From assembly GCA_963834685.1 (NCBI GenBank), contig CAWICW010000027.1, positions 62,001 to 126,000 of the forward strand: a stretch of 64,000 bases of DNA, written 5' to 3'. Origin of the DNA: Palsa-504 sp963834685. Its GTDB lineage: Bacteria; Actinomycetota; Actinomycetes; Streptosporangiales; Streptosporangiaceae. The translations under genes and the position numbers were made by a program. Under the pieces are notes generated by a model that made no database searches, was not told the origin of the DNA, and saw only the letters and a program-made list of their open reading frames with translations. Positions 33,370 through 40,352 of the stretch are shown piece after piece (positions within the stretch are counted from its first letter, which is position 1; each line of letters starts with the position of its first letter).

Positions 33370-34608
33370 ATGCATGTGCTCGATAGGCCTGGTATCGCCC
33401 GGCGCGTCGCGAAGACGTTCGCCGCCATCGGCGTGGTGGCCGCAGTTGTGGCTGGCATGACCGCGTTTAGTCTCCCCGCAAGCGCGAAAACCAACAATCC
33501 CACGTACAACGTGCGGACGATCTTGTCGGGTAAGAGCCTGCACCACTGGTACACCAGGGCTGGATCCAAGAAGCGGCACTCCGAGCCGCTGACCCAGCCG
33601 GACGACATCACGCGGATCGGCAACGACCTGTTCACCGGGTTCCAGAACGGGGTCGGCCCGCAGGGACAGGCCAGCACCGACGGGAACCGTGACAGCACGA
33701 TCGTCGAGTTCACCTTGTCCGGCGTGGTCGTGAACCAGTGGGACATCTTGGGCAAGTGCGACGGACTGACCGCCAACACCTCCGCCGGGCTGGTGGTGGC
33801 CACGGTCAACGAGGACGCGCACTCCAGCCTCTACACCATCGACCCGTTCACCAGCCAGGTCGAGCACTACTCCTACTACAGGCCGCTGCCCCACCGCGGC
33901 GGCACCGACGCCATTTCCTTCTACAACGGCCTGATGCTGATCAGCGCGTCGGCGCCGGGCACCACCGGGCTGGCCGCGCCGAAGCCGTACTACCCGGCGG
34001 TGTACGTGGTGACCCTGAACCAGCCCAAGCACCTGGCGTTTTTCCACGCGTTGTTCTTCGATGAGTCGCACGCGACCGCGGCGAACGGACCGCACCGCGG
34101 CCAGCCGGTCAAGCTGGGCCTGACCGACCCGGACTCGAACGAGGTCGTGCCGGGCTTCGCGCCTCGCTTCGCCGGCGACTTCATGCTGACCAGCCAGGGC
34201 GACAAGGAACAGATCTACGTGAACGCCCCAGGCTCCAAGAAGCAGCACCTGTGGGTCCTGGCCCTGTCGAACTCGGTCGACGACACAGCCTGGTCGACCA
34301 GCTGGAACGGCGCGTTCTTCGCCGCCGATCACGACGACGACACCATCGACGTGATCAACGGCTTGTTCTGGCCCGGCACCGCGTTCGTGGCCGTCACCCC
34401 CTGCGACGCGAACAACGCGCCGGCCACCTGCCCGGGGCCCGGGTTCCCGGCCAACTACGTCGGCCACCTGAACATGTACAACGGCCAGATCAGCCGGGTG
34501 TCGTTGCGCGGTGCCACGCTCCACCCGCAGGGCATGATCTTCGTCGCCTTCTACCCGGCCGGCGCGGGCGTCACAGGCCCAGCAACTTCGTCAGCCGCAG
34601 CCAGGTGA
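33370..34608 (+). CDS. Secreted protein of unknown function
   Basis: About 412 residues. ATG 33370 has GAAGGG nine bases upstream; ATG 33364 is equally in frame but only three bases away, and the frame extends to 33262. The N-terminus (RRVAKTFAAIGVVAAVVAGMTAFSLPASA) is a Sec signal peptide with cleavage after ASA. The mature protein has repeated Thr/Gly/Asp-rich strands with DDITRIGNDLFTGFQNG, STIVEFTLSGVVVNQWDI, TIDPFTSQVEHYSYY and a C-terminal VSLRGATLHPQGMIFV, which suggest a beta-propeller. I cannot name the family. It overlaps the convergent uraD by 38 bases. Confidence 0.72.
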   Translation: MHVLDRPGIARRVAKTFAAIGVVAAVVAGMTAFSLPASAKTNNPTYNVRTILSGKSLHHWYTRAGSKKRHSEPLTQPDDITRIGNDLFTGFQNGVGPQGQASTDGNRDSTIVEFTLSGVVVNQWDILGKCDGLTANTSAGLVVATVNEDAHSSLYTIDPFTSQVEHYSYYRPLPHRGGTDAISFYNGLMLISASAPGTTGLAAPKPYYPAVYVVTLNQPKHLAFFHALFFDESHATAANGPHRGQPVKLGLTDPDSNEVVPGFAPRFAGDFMLTSQGDKEQIYVNAPGSKKQHLWVLALSNSVDDTAWSTSWNGAFFAADHDDDTIDVINGLFWPGTAFVAVTPCDANNAPATCPGPGFPANYVGHLNMYNGQISRVSLRGATLHPQGMIFVAFYPAGAGVTGPATSSAAAR

Positions 34609-35080
34609 TCTTCAGCAGTTCCTCGCGGGCCACGGCCCGCTCGGCTTGCGGATCGTGGCCCAGCCTGGTCCGCAGCTGGTCGAGCATGTCCTGGCCGGAC
34701 AGGCCGCTGGCGCAGATCAGGAACACGTGACCGAACCGCTGCTCGTAGGCGAGGTTCCCGTCCGCCAGCGCCTGCCGTAGCTGATCGCTGGCCGACGCGG
34801 TGCCCGACTGCTCGGCCGCCGACCATCCGCCGGCCCGCACCCGGCCGCCGATCCGCGGGTGCGCGCTCACGCCCTCGACGATATCGTCCCAGCTCAACGC
34901 CTCGAATGCGGCGTTCACCGCGTCCTGCAAGGCGGCCGGATCCGGATAGGGACGGCCGCTGGCGATCCTCTGGGCGAAGGATCTGGACGCGCAGCACGCG
35001 AGCACGTCCCGTTCGGCGGCCTCGGGCGAGGCCGCATTGAATGCCGCCAGCGTGGCGGCCTGCGGGTCGGTGCTCACCAT
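34571..35080 (-). CDS. uraD: OHCU decarboxylase
   Basis: 169 residues. Decarboxylates 2-oxo-4-hydroxy-4-carboxy-5-ureidoimidazoline to S-allantoin in urate breakdown. Active-site motifs: the His in SAHPRIGGRV, Glu in WSAAEQSGT and the C-terminal NLAYEQRFGHVFLICASGLS. It is divergent from pucR and separate from the allB-alc unit. Urate oxidase and HIU hydrolase, which act before it, are not in the window. Confidence 0.92.
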   Translation of the reverse strand: MVSTDPQAATLAAFNAASPEAAERDVLACCASRSFAQRIASGRPYPDPAALQDAVNAAFEALSWDDIVEGVSAHPRIGGRVRAGGWSAAEQSGTASASDQLRQALADGNLAYEQRFGHVFLICASGLSGQDMLDQLRTRLGHDPQAERAVAREELLKITWLRLTKLLGL

Positions 35081-35117
35081 GCGAACATCAAATCAGCCGG
35101 TCCGGCGCACGTAATAG

Positions 35118-35127
35118 CCGTTAACGG
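35118..35127. promoter_or_regulatory. CCGTTAACGG palindrome in the uraD/pucR region
   Basis: A perfect 10-bp palindrome between the divergent uraD and pucR starts, followed by a half-site-like CCGCTAACC. A candidate operator for PucR, by position only. Similar GTTAAC cores also occur elsewhere in the window, which weakens the claim. Confidence 0.3.
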
Positions 35128-35211
35128 ATCAATCACCGCTAACCTGGGTCCAGCCGTTTTGTAGCTTCCGCTAAACAGGGACGGTTATGGTGCGCGAGAA
35201 GGGTTCCTCGC

Positions 35212-35220
35212 GGGAGGTGA
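35212..35220 (+). promoter_or_regulatory. Ribosome binding site that fixes the pucR TTG start
   Basis: GGGAGGTGA is fully complementary to the anti-Shine-Dalgarno sequence and lies five bases before TTG 35226. The upstream ATG at 35187 has no comparable site, and family members begin at the residues encoded from 35226. Confidence 0.75.
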
Positions 35221-35225
35221 TCCCC

Positions 35226-36962
35226 TTGCGAGTACGAGATTTGCTCGACGTACCCGGTCTCGACCTCAGGCTGCTAACCGATGTCTCCGGCGTGGACCGC
35301 GTGATCAAGCATGTGTACACCACCGACCTGCCTGACCCCAGCCGCTACCTGACGCCGGGTGACCTGGTGCTGACCGGCATGATCTGGTGCCGGGAGCCGG
35401 GAGACGCCGACCGGTTCGTCCGGGCCCTGGCCCGGGCGGGGGTCGGGGTGCTCGGCGCCGGGGAGGCGCTCGGCGAGGTGAAGCCCGAGGTGATCCAGGC
35501 CTGCGGACGGCACGGCATCACCCTGCTCGCGGTGCCGGCCGAGACCTCGTTCGCCGCCGTCACCGAGGAGGTGGGCCGCCGCCTCAACGGCGACCGGGCC
35601 ACGGCCATGACCAGGGTCCTGGGGCGGCGCAGGCTGCTGCTGTCCGCGGTGGCCGAGGGGGCCGGCCTGGACGCGATGTTCCGGATGATGGGCCGCGAGA
35701 TCGGCGCCGAATGCTGGCTGGTCACCGCGACGGGCCGGGTCGTCGGCGGGACCGGGCCGTCCCTGCCCGGGCCGCTCGCGCTCCGGCTGGCCGGGGAATA
35801 CCTGAAGGCGGACCGGCTGCCCGCGACGGTCAAGGTCAACGGGCCGCAGATCCCCGCTGCGGACGACCGGAAGTACTCGCTGTTCGCCGTGGGCGGCGAG
35901 CCGAGGATCACCAGCTGGTTCCTGGCCTGCGCCGGGCACGAACAGGACTGGGGTCCCTTGGCCCATGAGATGCGCGAATCCGTCGCCGAGCTGGCCGCGG
36001 ACGCGGCCCTGGAGCGGGCCAGGCTGGACGCGGGACGAGCCGGTGACCGCAAGCTGGCCGAGGCGATCGTCGCCATGCTCGCCTCGGAGGGCGGCGAGGG
36101 CGCCGCCCTGGCCGAGATCGCCTCGCTAATGCGCGCGGCCGGCCTGCCGCCCGAAGGGCGATACCTGGTGGCCGCGATGAACGCGGAGGCGGACCGGATG
36201 ACCGGTCCGAACGCCGACCGCTGGCGCTGCGACCTGGCCGAGGAACTGGCTGTGCCCCCGGTACAGGGCCCGGGAATGGGCCCGGAAATGGGCCCGGAAA
36301 TGGGCAGAGCCGAAGGCCCGGTCGTGGCCGCCCTCGGCGATCAGATCGTGACGCTCGTCCCGCTGCCGGCCGGCCCTGACCCGGGCGCTCTCGAAGGACC
36401 GGACCTCCAGGGCGTCCCGCGAGCCGGCGCGGGTCAGGCCGCGCACGTGTTCGCGGCCCGGCTGCGCGATGCCCAGCCGGTGCTGGAGTCCGACCGCTCC
36501 CGGATCAGGATCACCGCCGGCATCAGCGCACCCGCCGAGGGCGTGGCCGCCCTGGTCGGCGCGCTGCACGAGGCGCAGAGCGCCCGGCGGCTCGCCGCGA
36601 TCCGGGTCGGCACCGCCGGCCCGGCCCCGGCCGCGGCGCCCGCCGTCTCGGTGGTGACCAGCGACGAGGTCGCCTCGCACGAGCTCCTGCTGGCCAGCGT
36701 ACCCGGTAGCGTGCTGCGCTCGTTCCGGGACCGCCTGCTCGGCCCGCTGCTGGCCTACGACGAGCGGCACCGGGCCGAGCTGCTGCCCACCCTGCGCGAG
36801 TTCCTGGCCTGCTCGGGCTCCTGGAACGCGTGCGCGGCCACCTTGTACGTCCACGTCAACACGGTGCGGTACCGGATCAGGCGGATCGAGGAGCTGACCG
36901 GGCGCGACCTGTCCTGCCTGGATGACCAGGTGGACTTCTTCCTCGCGCTGCGGATTCGCTAG
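35226..36962 (+). CDS. PucR family transcriptional regulator
   Basis: 578 residues from TTG 35226. N-terminal PucR domain (LRVRDLLDVPGLDLRLLTD, TTDLPDPSRYLTPGDLVLTGMIW), a GAF-like middle section, and C-terminal CdaR/HTH_30 domain: LLPTLREFLACSGSWNACAATLYVHVNTVRYRIRRIEELTGRDLS. PucR regulators control purine or related catabolism; the neighbouring uraD, allB and alc make that role likely here. A low-complexity insert (QGPGMGPEMGPEMGRAEG) near residue 350 comes from a 12-base tandem repeat at about 36270-36306. The frame extends to 35187, but that start is not preferred. Confidence 0.88.
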   Translation: MRVRDLLDVPGLDLRLLTDVSGVDRVIKHVYTTDLPDPSRYLTPGDLVLTGMIWCREPGDADRFVRALARAGVGVLGAGEALGEVKPEVIQACGRHGITLLAVPAETSFAAVTEEVGRRLNGDRATAMTRVLGRRRLLLSAVAEGAGLDAMFRMMGREIGAECWLVTATGRVVGGTGPSLPGPLALRLAGEYLKADRLPATVKVNGPQIPAADDRKYSLFAVGGEPRITSWFLACAGHEQDWGPLAHEMRESVAELAADAALERARLDAGRAGDRKLAEAIVAMLASEGGEGAALAEIASLMRAAGLPPEGRYLVAAMNAEADRMTGPNADRWRCDLAEELAVPPVQGPGMGPEMGPEMGRAEGPVVAALGDQIVTLVPLPAGPDPGALEGPDLQGVPRAGAGQAAHVFAARLRDAQPVLESDRSRIRITAGISAPAEGVAALVGALHEAQSARRLAAIRVGTAGPAPAAAPAVSVVTSDEVASHELLLASVPGSVLRSFRDRLLGPLLAYDERHRAELLPTLREFLACSGSWNACAATLYVHVNTVRYRIRRIEELTGRDLSCLDDQVDFFLALRIR

Positions 36963-36971
36963 CTTATCCGG

Positions 36972-37541
36972 GTGGTGGTGATCCGATCCGCCTCGACGGC
37001 GGACGCGGCGCAGATCGCGGCCGTGATGCGGGACAGCTGGTTCGCCGGCTACGACGGCATCATCGCTCCCGCGATCATCGACCGAGCCACGGCCCCCGAC
37101 GGCGGCGCCCGTATCCGGCAGTCGTTCCGGATCCGGCCCTGGCAGCGCATGATCGCTGCGGTCGCCCGCGGACCGGCGCCCGCAAGCGCAACCCAAATCG
37201 TCGGCTACGCGTCCTTCGGGCCGGAACGGGACGTGCTGGGCATGCCCTGGCCGTATCCGCGGACCCCGGCAGGCTCGGCGGGCGAGATCGCCGAACTCTA
37301 CGCGCTCTACGTGCACCCGGCCTGGTGGTCGACCGGCACCGGGCGAGCGCTCATGGACCACGTCCTGGTCAAAGTGAGCGCGGCCGGGTACACGTGCATC
37401 ACGCTGTGGGTGCTCGAGGCCAACGCCCGCGCCCGGCGCTTCTACCAGCGCGCCGGGTTCGCCCCCGACGGCGCCTGCCACGTGCTCGATGACCTGGGCG
37501 GGGTCACCGAGGTCCGCTACCGGCGCACGCTGAGCGGCTAG
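36972..37541 (+). CDS. GNAT family N-acetyltransferase
   Basis: 189 residues from GTG 36972; two further GTG codons follow immediately. GNAT fold with acetyl-CoA-binding motif A in IAELYALYVHPAWWSTGTGRALMDHVLVKV and motif B in TLWVLEANARARRFYQRAGFAPDG. Start is nine bases after the pucR stop, so it may be cotranscribed. Acceptor unknown. Confidence 0.85.
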   Translation: MVVIRSASTADAAQIAAVMRDSWFAGYDGIIAPAIIDRATAPDGGARIRQSFRIRPWQRMIAAVARGPAPASATQIVGYASFGPERDVLGMPWPYPRTPAGSAGEIAELYALYVHPAWWSTGTGRALMDHVLVKVSAAGYTCITLWVLEANARARRFYQRAGFAPDGACHVLDDLGGVTEVRYRRTLSG

Positions 37542-37649
37542 CCCGGAGCCGGGGACGGCCGCGGTCACCATGGTCCGTTCGGCCAAATAAAGCCAAAGAA
37601 GAACGAACTGGCACTACTTGCAGAGAGCCAATCTTGGCATCGTGGAGGC

Positions 37650-38369
37650 ATGCCGCGCCGTCTCATCCAGCTGTTCGCCGGGCTCGTGCTGTACGGGATC
37701 AGCGACTCCATGCTGCTGCTGGCCGGGCTCGGCGTGGACCCGTGGGACGTCTTGCACCAGGGCCTGTCCCGGCACACTGGGATCCCCGTCGGGACCTGGG
37801 CGATCATCGTGGGCGCGCTGGTGCTGCTGCTGTGGATCCCGCTGCGGCAGCGGCCCGGCCTCGGCACGCTGTGCAACGTGATCCTGATCGGGGCGGTCAT
37901 CGACGTGGTCCTGGCTCTGGTCGCGCCACCGCACTCGCTGCCGGTGCGGGCCGTGGTGATGGTGTCCGCGGTGGTCCTGAACGGCGTGGCGACCGGGCTG
38001 TACATCGGCGCGGGCCTCGGTCCTGGGCCGCGCGACGGGCTGATGACCGGTTTCGCGGCCCGCGGCCACTCGCTGCGCGTCGTGCGCACCGCGATCGAGG
38101 CGACAGTGCTGCTGGCCGGCTGGCTGCTCGGCGGCACGGTCGGCGTCGGCACCGTGGTCTACGCGGCCTGCATCGGCCCGCTGGCCCACGTCTTCGTGCC
38201 CCTGTTCAGCCGGACCGCTCCCGGCGCCCCGCGCAATGGAACCGGGGATTTTTTGCGCTCCAGGATGGTGAAACCAGGGTTTCATGACCCTGTGGCCGAC
38301 CCGGACGGCGCCGCGGACCCGAGCTCGCCCATGCCGCCCCGGCCCGGCCCGCCGAAACAGCGGGACTAG
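37650..38369 (+). CDS. YczE/YyaS/YitT family membrane protein
   Basis: 239 residues with about five membrane helices over residues 1-190 (LIQLFAGLVLYGISDSMLLLAGLGVDPWDVLHQGLS, WAIIVGALVLLLWIPL, IGAVIDVVLALVA, ATGLYIGAGLGPGPRDGLMTGFA, VGVGTVVYAACIGPLAHVFVPLF). The GVDPWDVLHQG and GPGPRDGLMTG segments are the repeated family motif. A 45-residue Pro-rich C-terminal tail is cytoplasmic. Function unknown. GGAGG is only one base before the ATG, so the start could be wrong. Confidence 0.78.
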   Translation: MPRRLIQLFAGLVLYGISDSMLLLAGLGVDPWDVLHQGLSRHTGIPVGTWAIIVGALVLLLWIPLRQRPGLGTLCNVILIGAVIDVVLALVAPPHSLPVRAVVMVSAVVLNGVATGLYIGAGLGPGPRDGLMTGFAARGHSLRVVRTAIEATVLLAGWLLGGTVGVGTVVYAACIGPLAHVFVPLFSRTAPGAPRNGTGDFLRSRMVKPGFHDPVADPDGAADPSSPMPPRPGPPKQRD

Positions 38370-38376
38370 GCGGTCC

Positions 38377-39039
38377 TCACCAGCCGCGGGCGCGCCACTC
38401 GGCCAGGTGCGGGCGCTCGGTGCCGAGCGTGGTGTCGTTGCCGTGTCCGGGATACACCCAGGTCGGGTCCGGGAGCGGGCCGAACAGGCGCTCGGTCACG
38501 TCGGTGAGCAACGAGGTGAAGTCCGCGGCGGAGTTGGTCTTGCCCACCCCGCCGGGGAACAGCGAGTCCCCGGTGAATACGTGCGGCGTGTCGGACAGGC
38601 GGCCGCCCGCGTCGTACAGCACGGCCAGGCTGCCCGGCGTATGCCCGCGCAGGTGGATGAGCGACACCGTGCAGTCGCCGAAGGTCAGCACCTCGCCGTG
38701 TTCGGCGCGGTGGCCGACCTGGACCGGAAGCTCGTCCGCGTCGGCCGGGTGCGCGACCACGACCGCGCCGGTACGGTTCTGCACCTCCGGCAGCGCCTGC
38801 CAGTGATCCGCGTGCCGGTGCGTGGTGACGATGGTGCCGACCGGCGTGTCCCCGATCATCTCGATCAGCCGGCTCGCCTCGTTGGCCGCGTCGATCAGCA
38901 GGCCCTGGCCCGTGCTGGTGCAGCGCAGCAGGTAGGCGTTGTTGTCCATCGGGCCCACCGCTATCTTGGTCACGGTCAGGCCGTCGATCTCACGAGTGTC
39001 GGGCGGGCCGCCGACATGAACCTCTCCCGAGTAAGTCAC
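38377..39039 (-). CDS. MBL-fold metallo-hydrolase (glyoxalase II-like)
   Basis: 220 residues from GTG 39039. The metal motif THRHADHWQALP (HxHxDH), later His in VAHPADADELP, LRGHTPGSLAVLY, FTGDSLFPGGVGKT and YPGHGNDTTLGTE give both zinc sites. Actinobacterial members act as hydroxyacylglutathione-hydrolase-like thioesterases, perhaps on mycothiol thioesters. The start was set at GTG 39039 because TATAGG lies eight bases upstream, fitting a leaderless mRNA; TTG 39045 adds two residues. Confidence 0.87.
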   Translation of the reverse strand: MTYSGEVHVGGPPDTREIDGLTVTKIAVGPMDNNAYLLRCTSTGQGLLIDAANEASRLIEMIGDTPVGTIVTTHRHADHWQALPEVQNRTGAVVVAHPADADELPVQVGHRAEHGEVLTFGDCTVSLIHLRGHTPGSLAVLYDAGGRLSDTPHVFTGDSLFPGGVGKTNSAADFTSLLTDVTERLFGPLPDPTWVYPGHGNDTTLGTERPHLAEWRARGW

Positions 39040-39129
39040 GTTCAAAACCTATACCGAACGGACCTGGCCACTCGCCCCGAGTCGGCGTCTTGCCGCCCCC
39101 GGTTACGCCCCAACCAGCTGGAGAGTCGC

Positions 39130-40101
39130 GTGAAGATCCTCGTCCTGGCCGGTCCCCACGTGCGCGAGCTGCTCGGATACCGCGAATGCGCGGACGTAAT
39201 GCGCCAGGCGCTGACGGACCTGGCTGGCGGCCAGATCCAGCAGCCGCTCCGCACGGTGGTCCGGCCCCGGGACGCGGCGGGCTTCCTGGGCCTGATGCCC
39301 GCCTACTCTCCGGCCGGCTACGGGCTGAAAGCGATCTGCGTCACCCCCGGCAACCCGGCCATCGGCAAGGACGCGCACCAGGGCGGGGTGCTGCTGTTCG
39401 CGGCGGACACCGGGGAGCCGCTGGCCCTGGTGAACGCGTCGGCGGTCACCGAGATCCGCACCGCGGCGGTTTCGGCTGTCGCCACCGGCCTGCTGGCCCG
39501 GCCCGGCGCGGCCGAGCTGGCCATCGTCGGCACCGGCGTCCAGGGCCGGGCGCACGCGCACGCCCTGGCCGCGGCCGGGCCGCTCACCGGGATCCGCATC
39601 ACCGGACGTGACCTGGCCCGGGCCCGCGAGGCGGCCGCGGAGCTGACCGCACAGCTGAACGTACCGGTAACCGCGACCGGTTCGGTGCCCGAGGCGGTCG
39701 AGGGGGCGGATATCGTGGTCACCGCCACCAATTCGTCGCAGCCCGTGCTGCGCCGCGAGTGGCTTGCCGCGGGTACCCACGTCAACGCGGTCGGTGCGTG
39801 CTTGCCCCGCGACCGGGAGATCGACACCGCGACCATGGCCGAGGCGGCCGTGTTCGCCGACAGCCGCGAGTCCGTCAGCAACGAGTCCGGGGACTACCTG
39901 CTGGCCGCCCGGGAAGGCGCGGACAACCCGGTCCGGGCCGAGCTCGGCGAGCTGCTCACCGGGACCGCGGCAGGGCGGGCCGCCGACGACGAGATCACCC
40001 TGTTCGAGTCGCTCGGCCTGGCCGCCGAGGACCTGGCCGCCGCCAGCTACCTATACGAGAAGGCCGCCCGGCTGGGCGCCGGCACCAGCGCCGACTTCTA
40101 G
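39130..40101 (+). CDS. Ornithine cyclodeaminase/mu-crystallin family protein
   Basis: 323 residues from GTG 39130 with GGAGAG five bases upstream. Substrate-binding Arg/Lys region QPLRTVVRPRDAAGFLGLMPAYSPAGYGLKAICVTPGNPA, then Rossmann NAD motif LAIVGTGVQGRAHAHALAA and VNAVGACLPRDREID. Members include ornithine cyclodeaminase, alanine dehydrogenase, ketimine reductase and tauropine-type enzymes; the sequence alone does not separate them. The open frame upstream of 39130 is antisense to the MBL gene. Confidence 0.85.
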   Translation: MKILVLAGPHVRELLGYRECADVMRQALTDLAGGQIQQPLRTVVRPRDAAGFLGLMPAYSPAGYGLKAICVTPGNPAIGKDAHQGGVLLFAADTGEPLALVNASAVTEIRTAAVSAVATGLLARPGAAELAIVGTGVQGRAHAHALAAAGPLTGIRITGRDLARAREAAAELTAQLNVPVTATGSVPEAVEGADIVVTATNSSQPVLRREWLAAGTHVNAVGACLPRDREIDTATMAEAAVFADSRESVSNESGDYLLAAREGADNPVRAELGELLTGTAAGRAADDEITLFESLGLAAEDLAAASYLYEKAARLGAGTSADF

Positions 40102-40352
40102 CGGGCCGCTGGCTGGCCTGGGCCGAAGACCACGGGCACGCCGCCAGGCCGGGCGCTATCGTGGGAGGTAGCGGGGCGGGCATAAGGGCGGTCGGTTTCT
40201 TGCTTCTAAAGGGACGGGGTAGGGCCGGGTGCGGCGACTCACAGTGCTAATCCGGGGGGCGACCCCCGGAGGCCCCGAAATGTCAGACCCCCCGGCTACC
40301 ATCGCCAAGCGATCGGTGTACCCGTTTCCAGAGCCCGTAGAGAAGAGGCGCA
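40102..40352. other. Region upstream of uvrA with GC hairpin element
   Basis: 251 bases without a gene. At 40251-40270 TCCGGGGG and CCCCCGGA pair around a GCGA tetraloop; the GGGGGGCGACCCCC core recurs at 62022-62035. A TACCAT hexamer near 40295 could be a -10 element for uvrA. No LexA box matching the GAAC/GTTC pattern was found. Confidence 0.4.

Noticed and set aside
40102..40352. SOS (LexA) box upstream of uvrA
   Set aside because: No sequence with the GAAC-N-GTTC symmetry of actinobacterial LexA sites was found in the gap.
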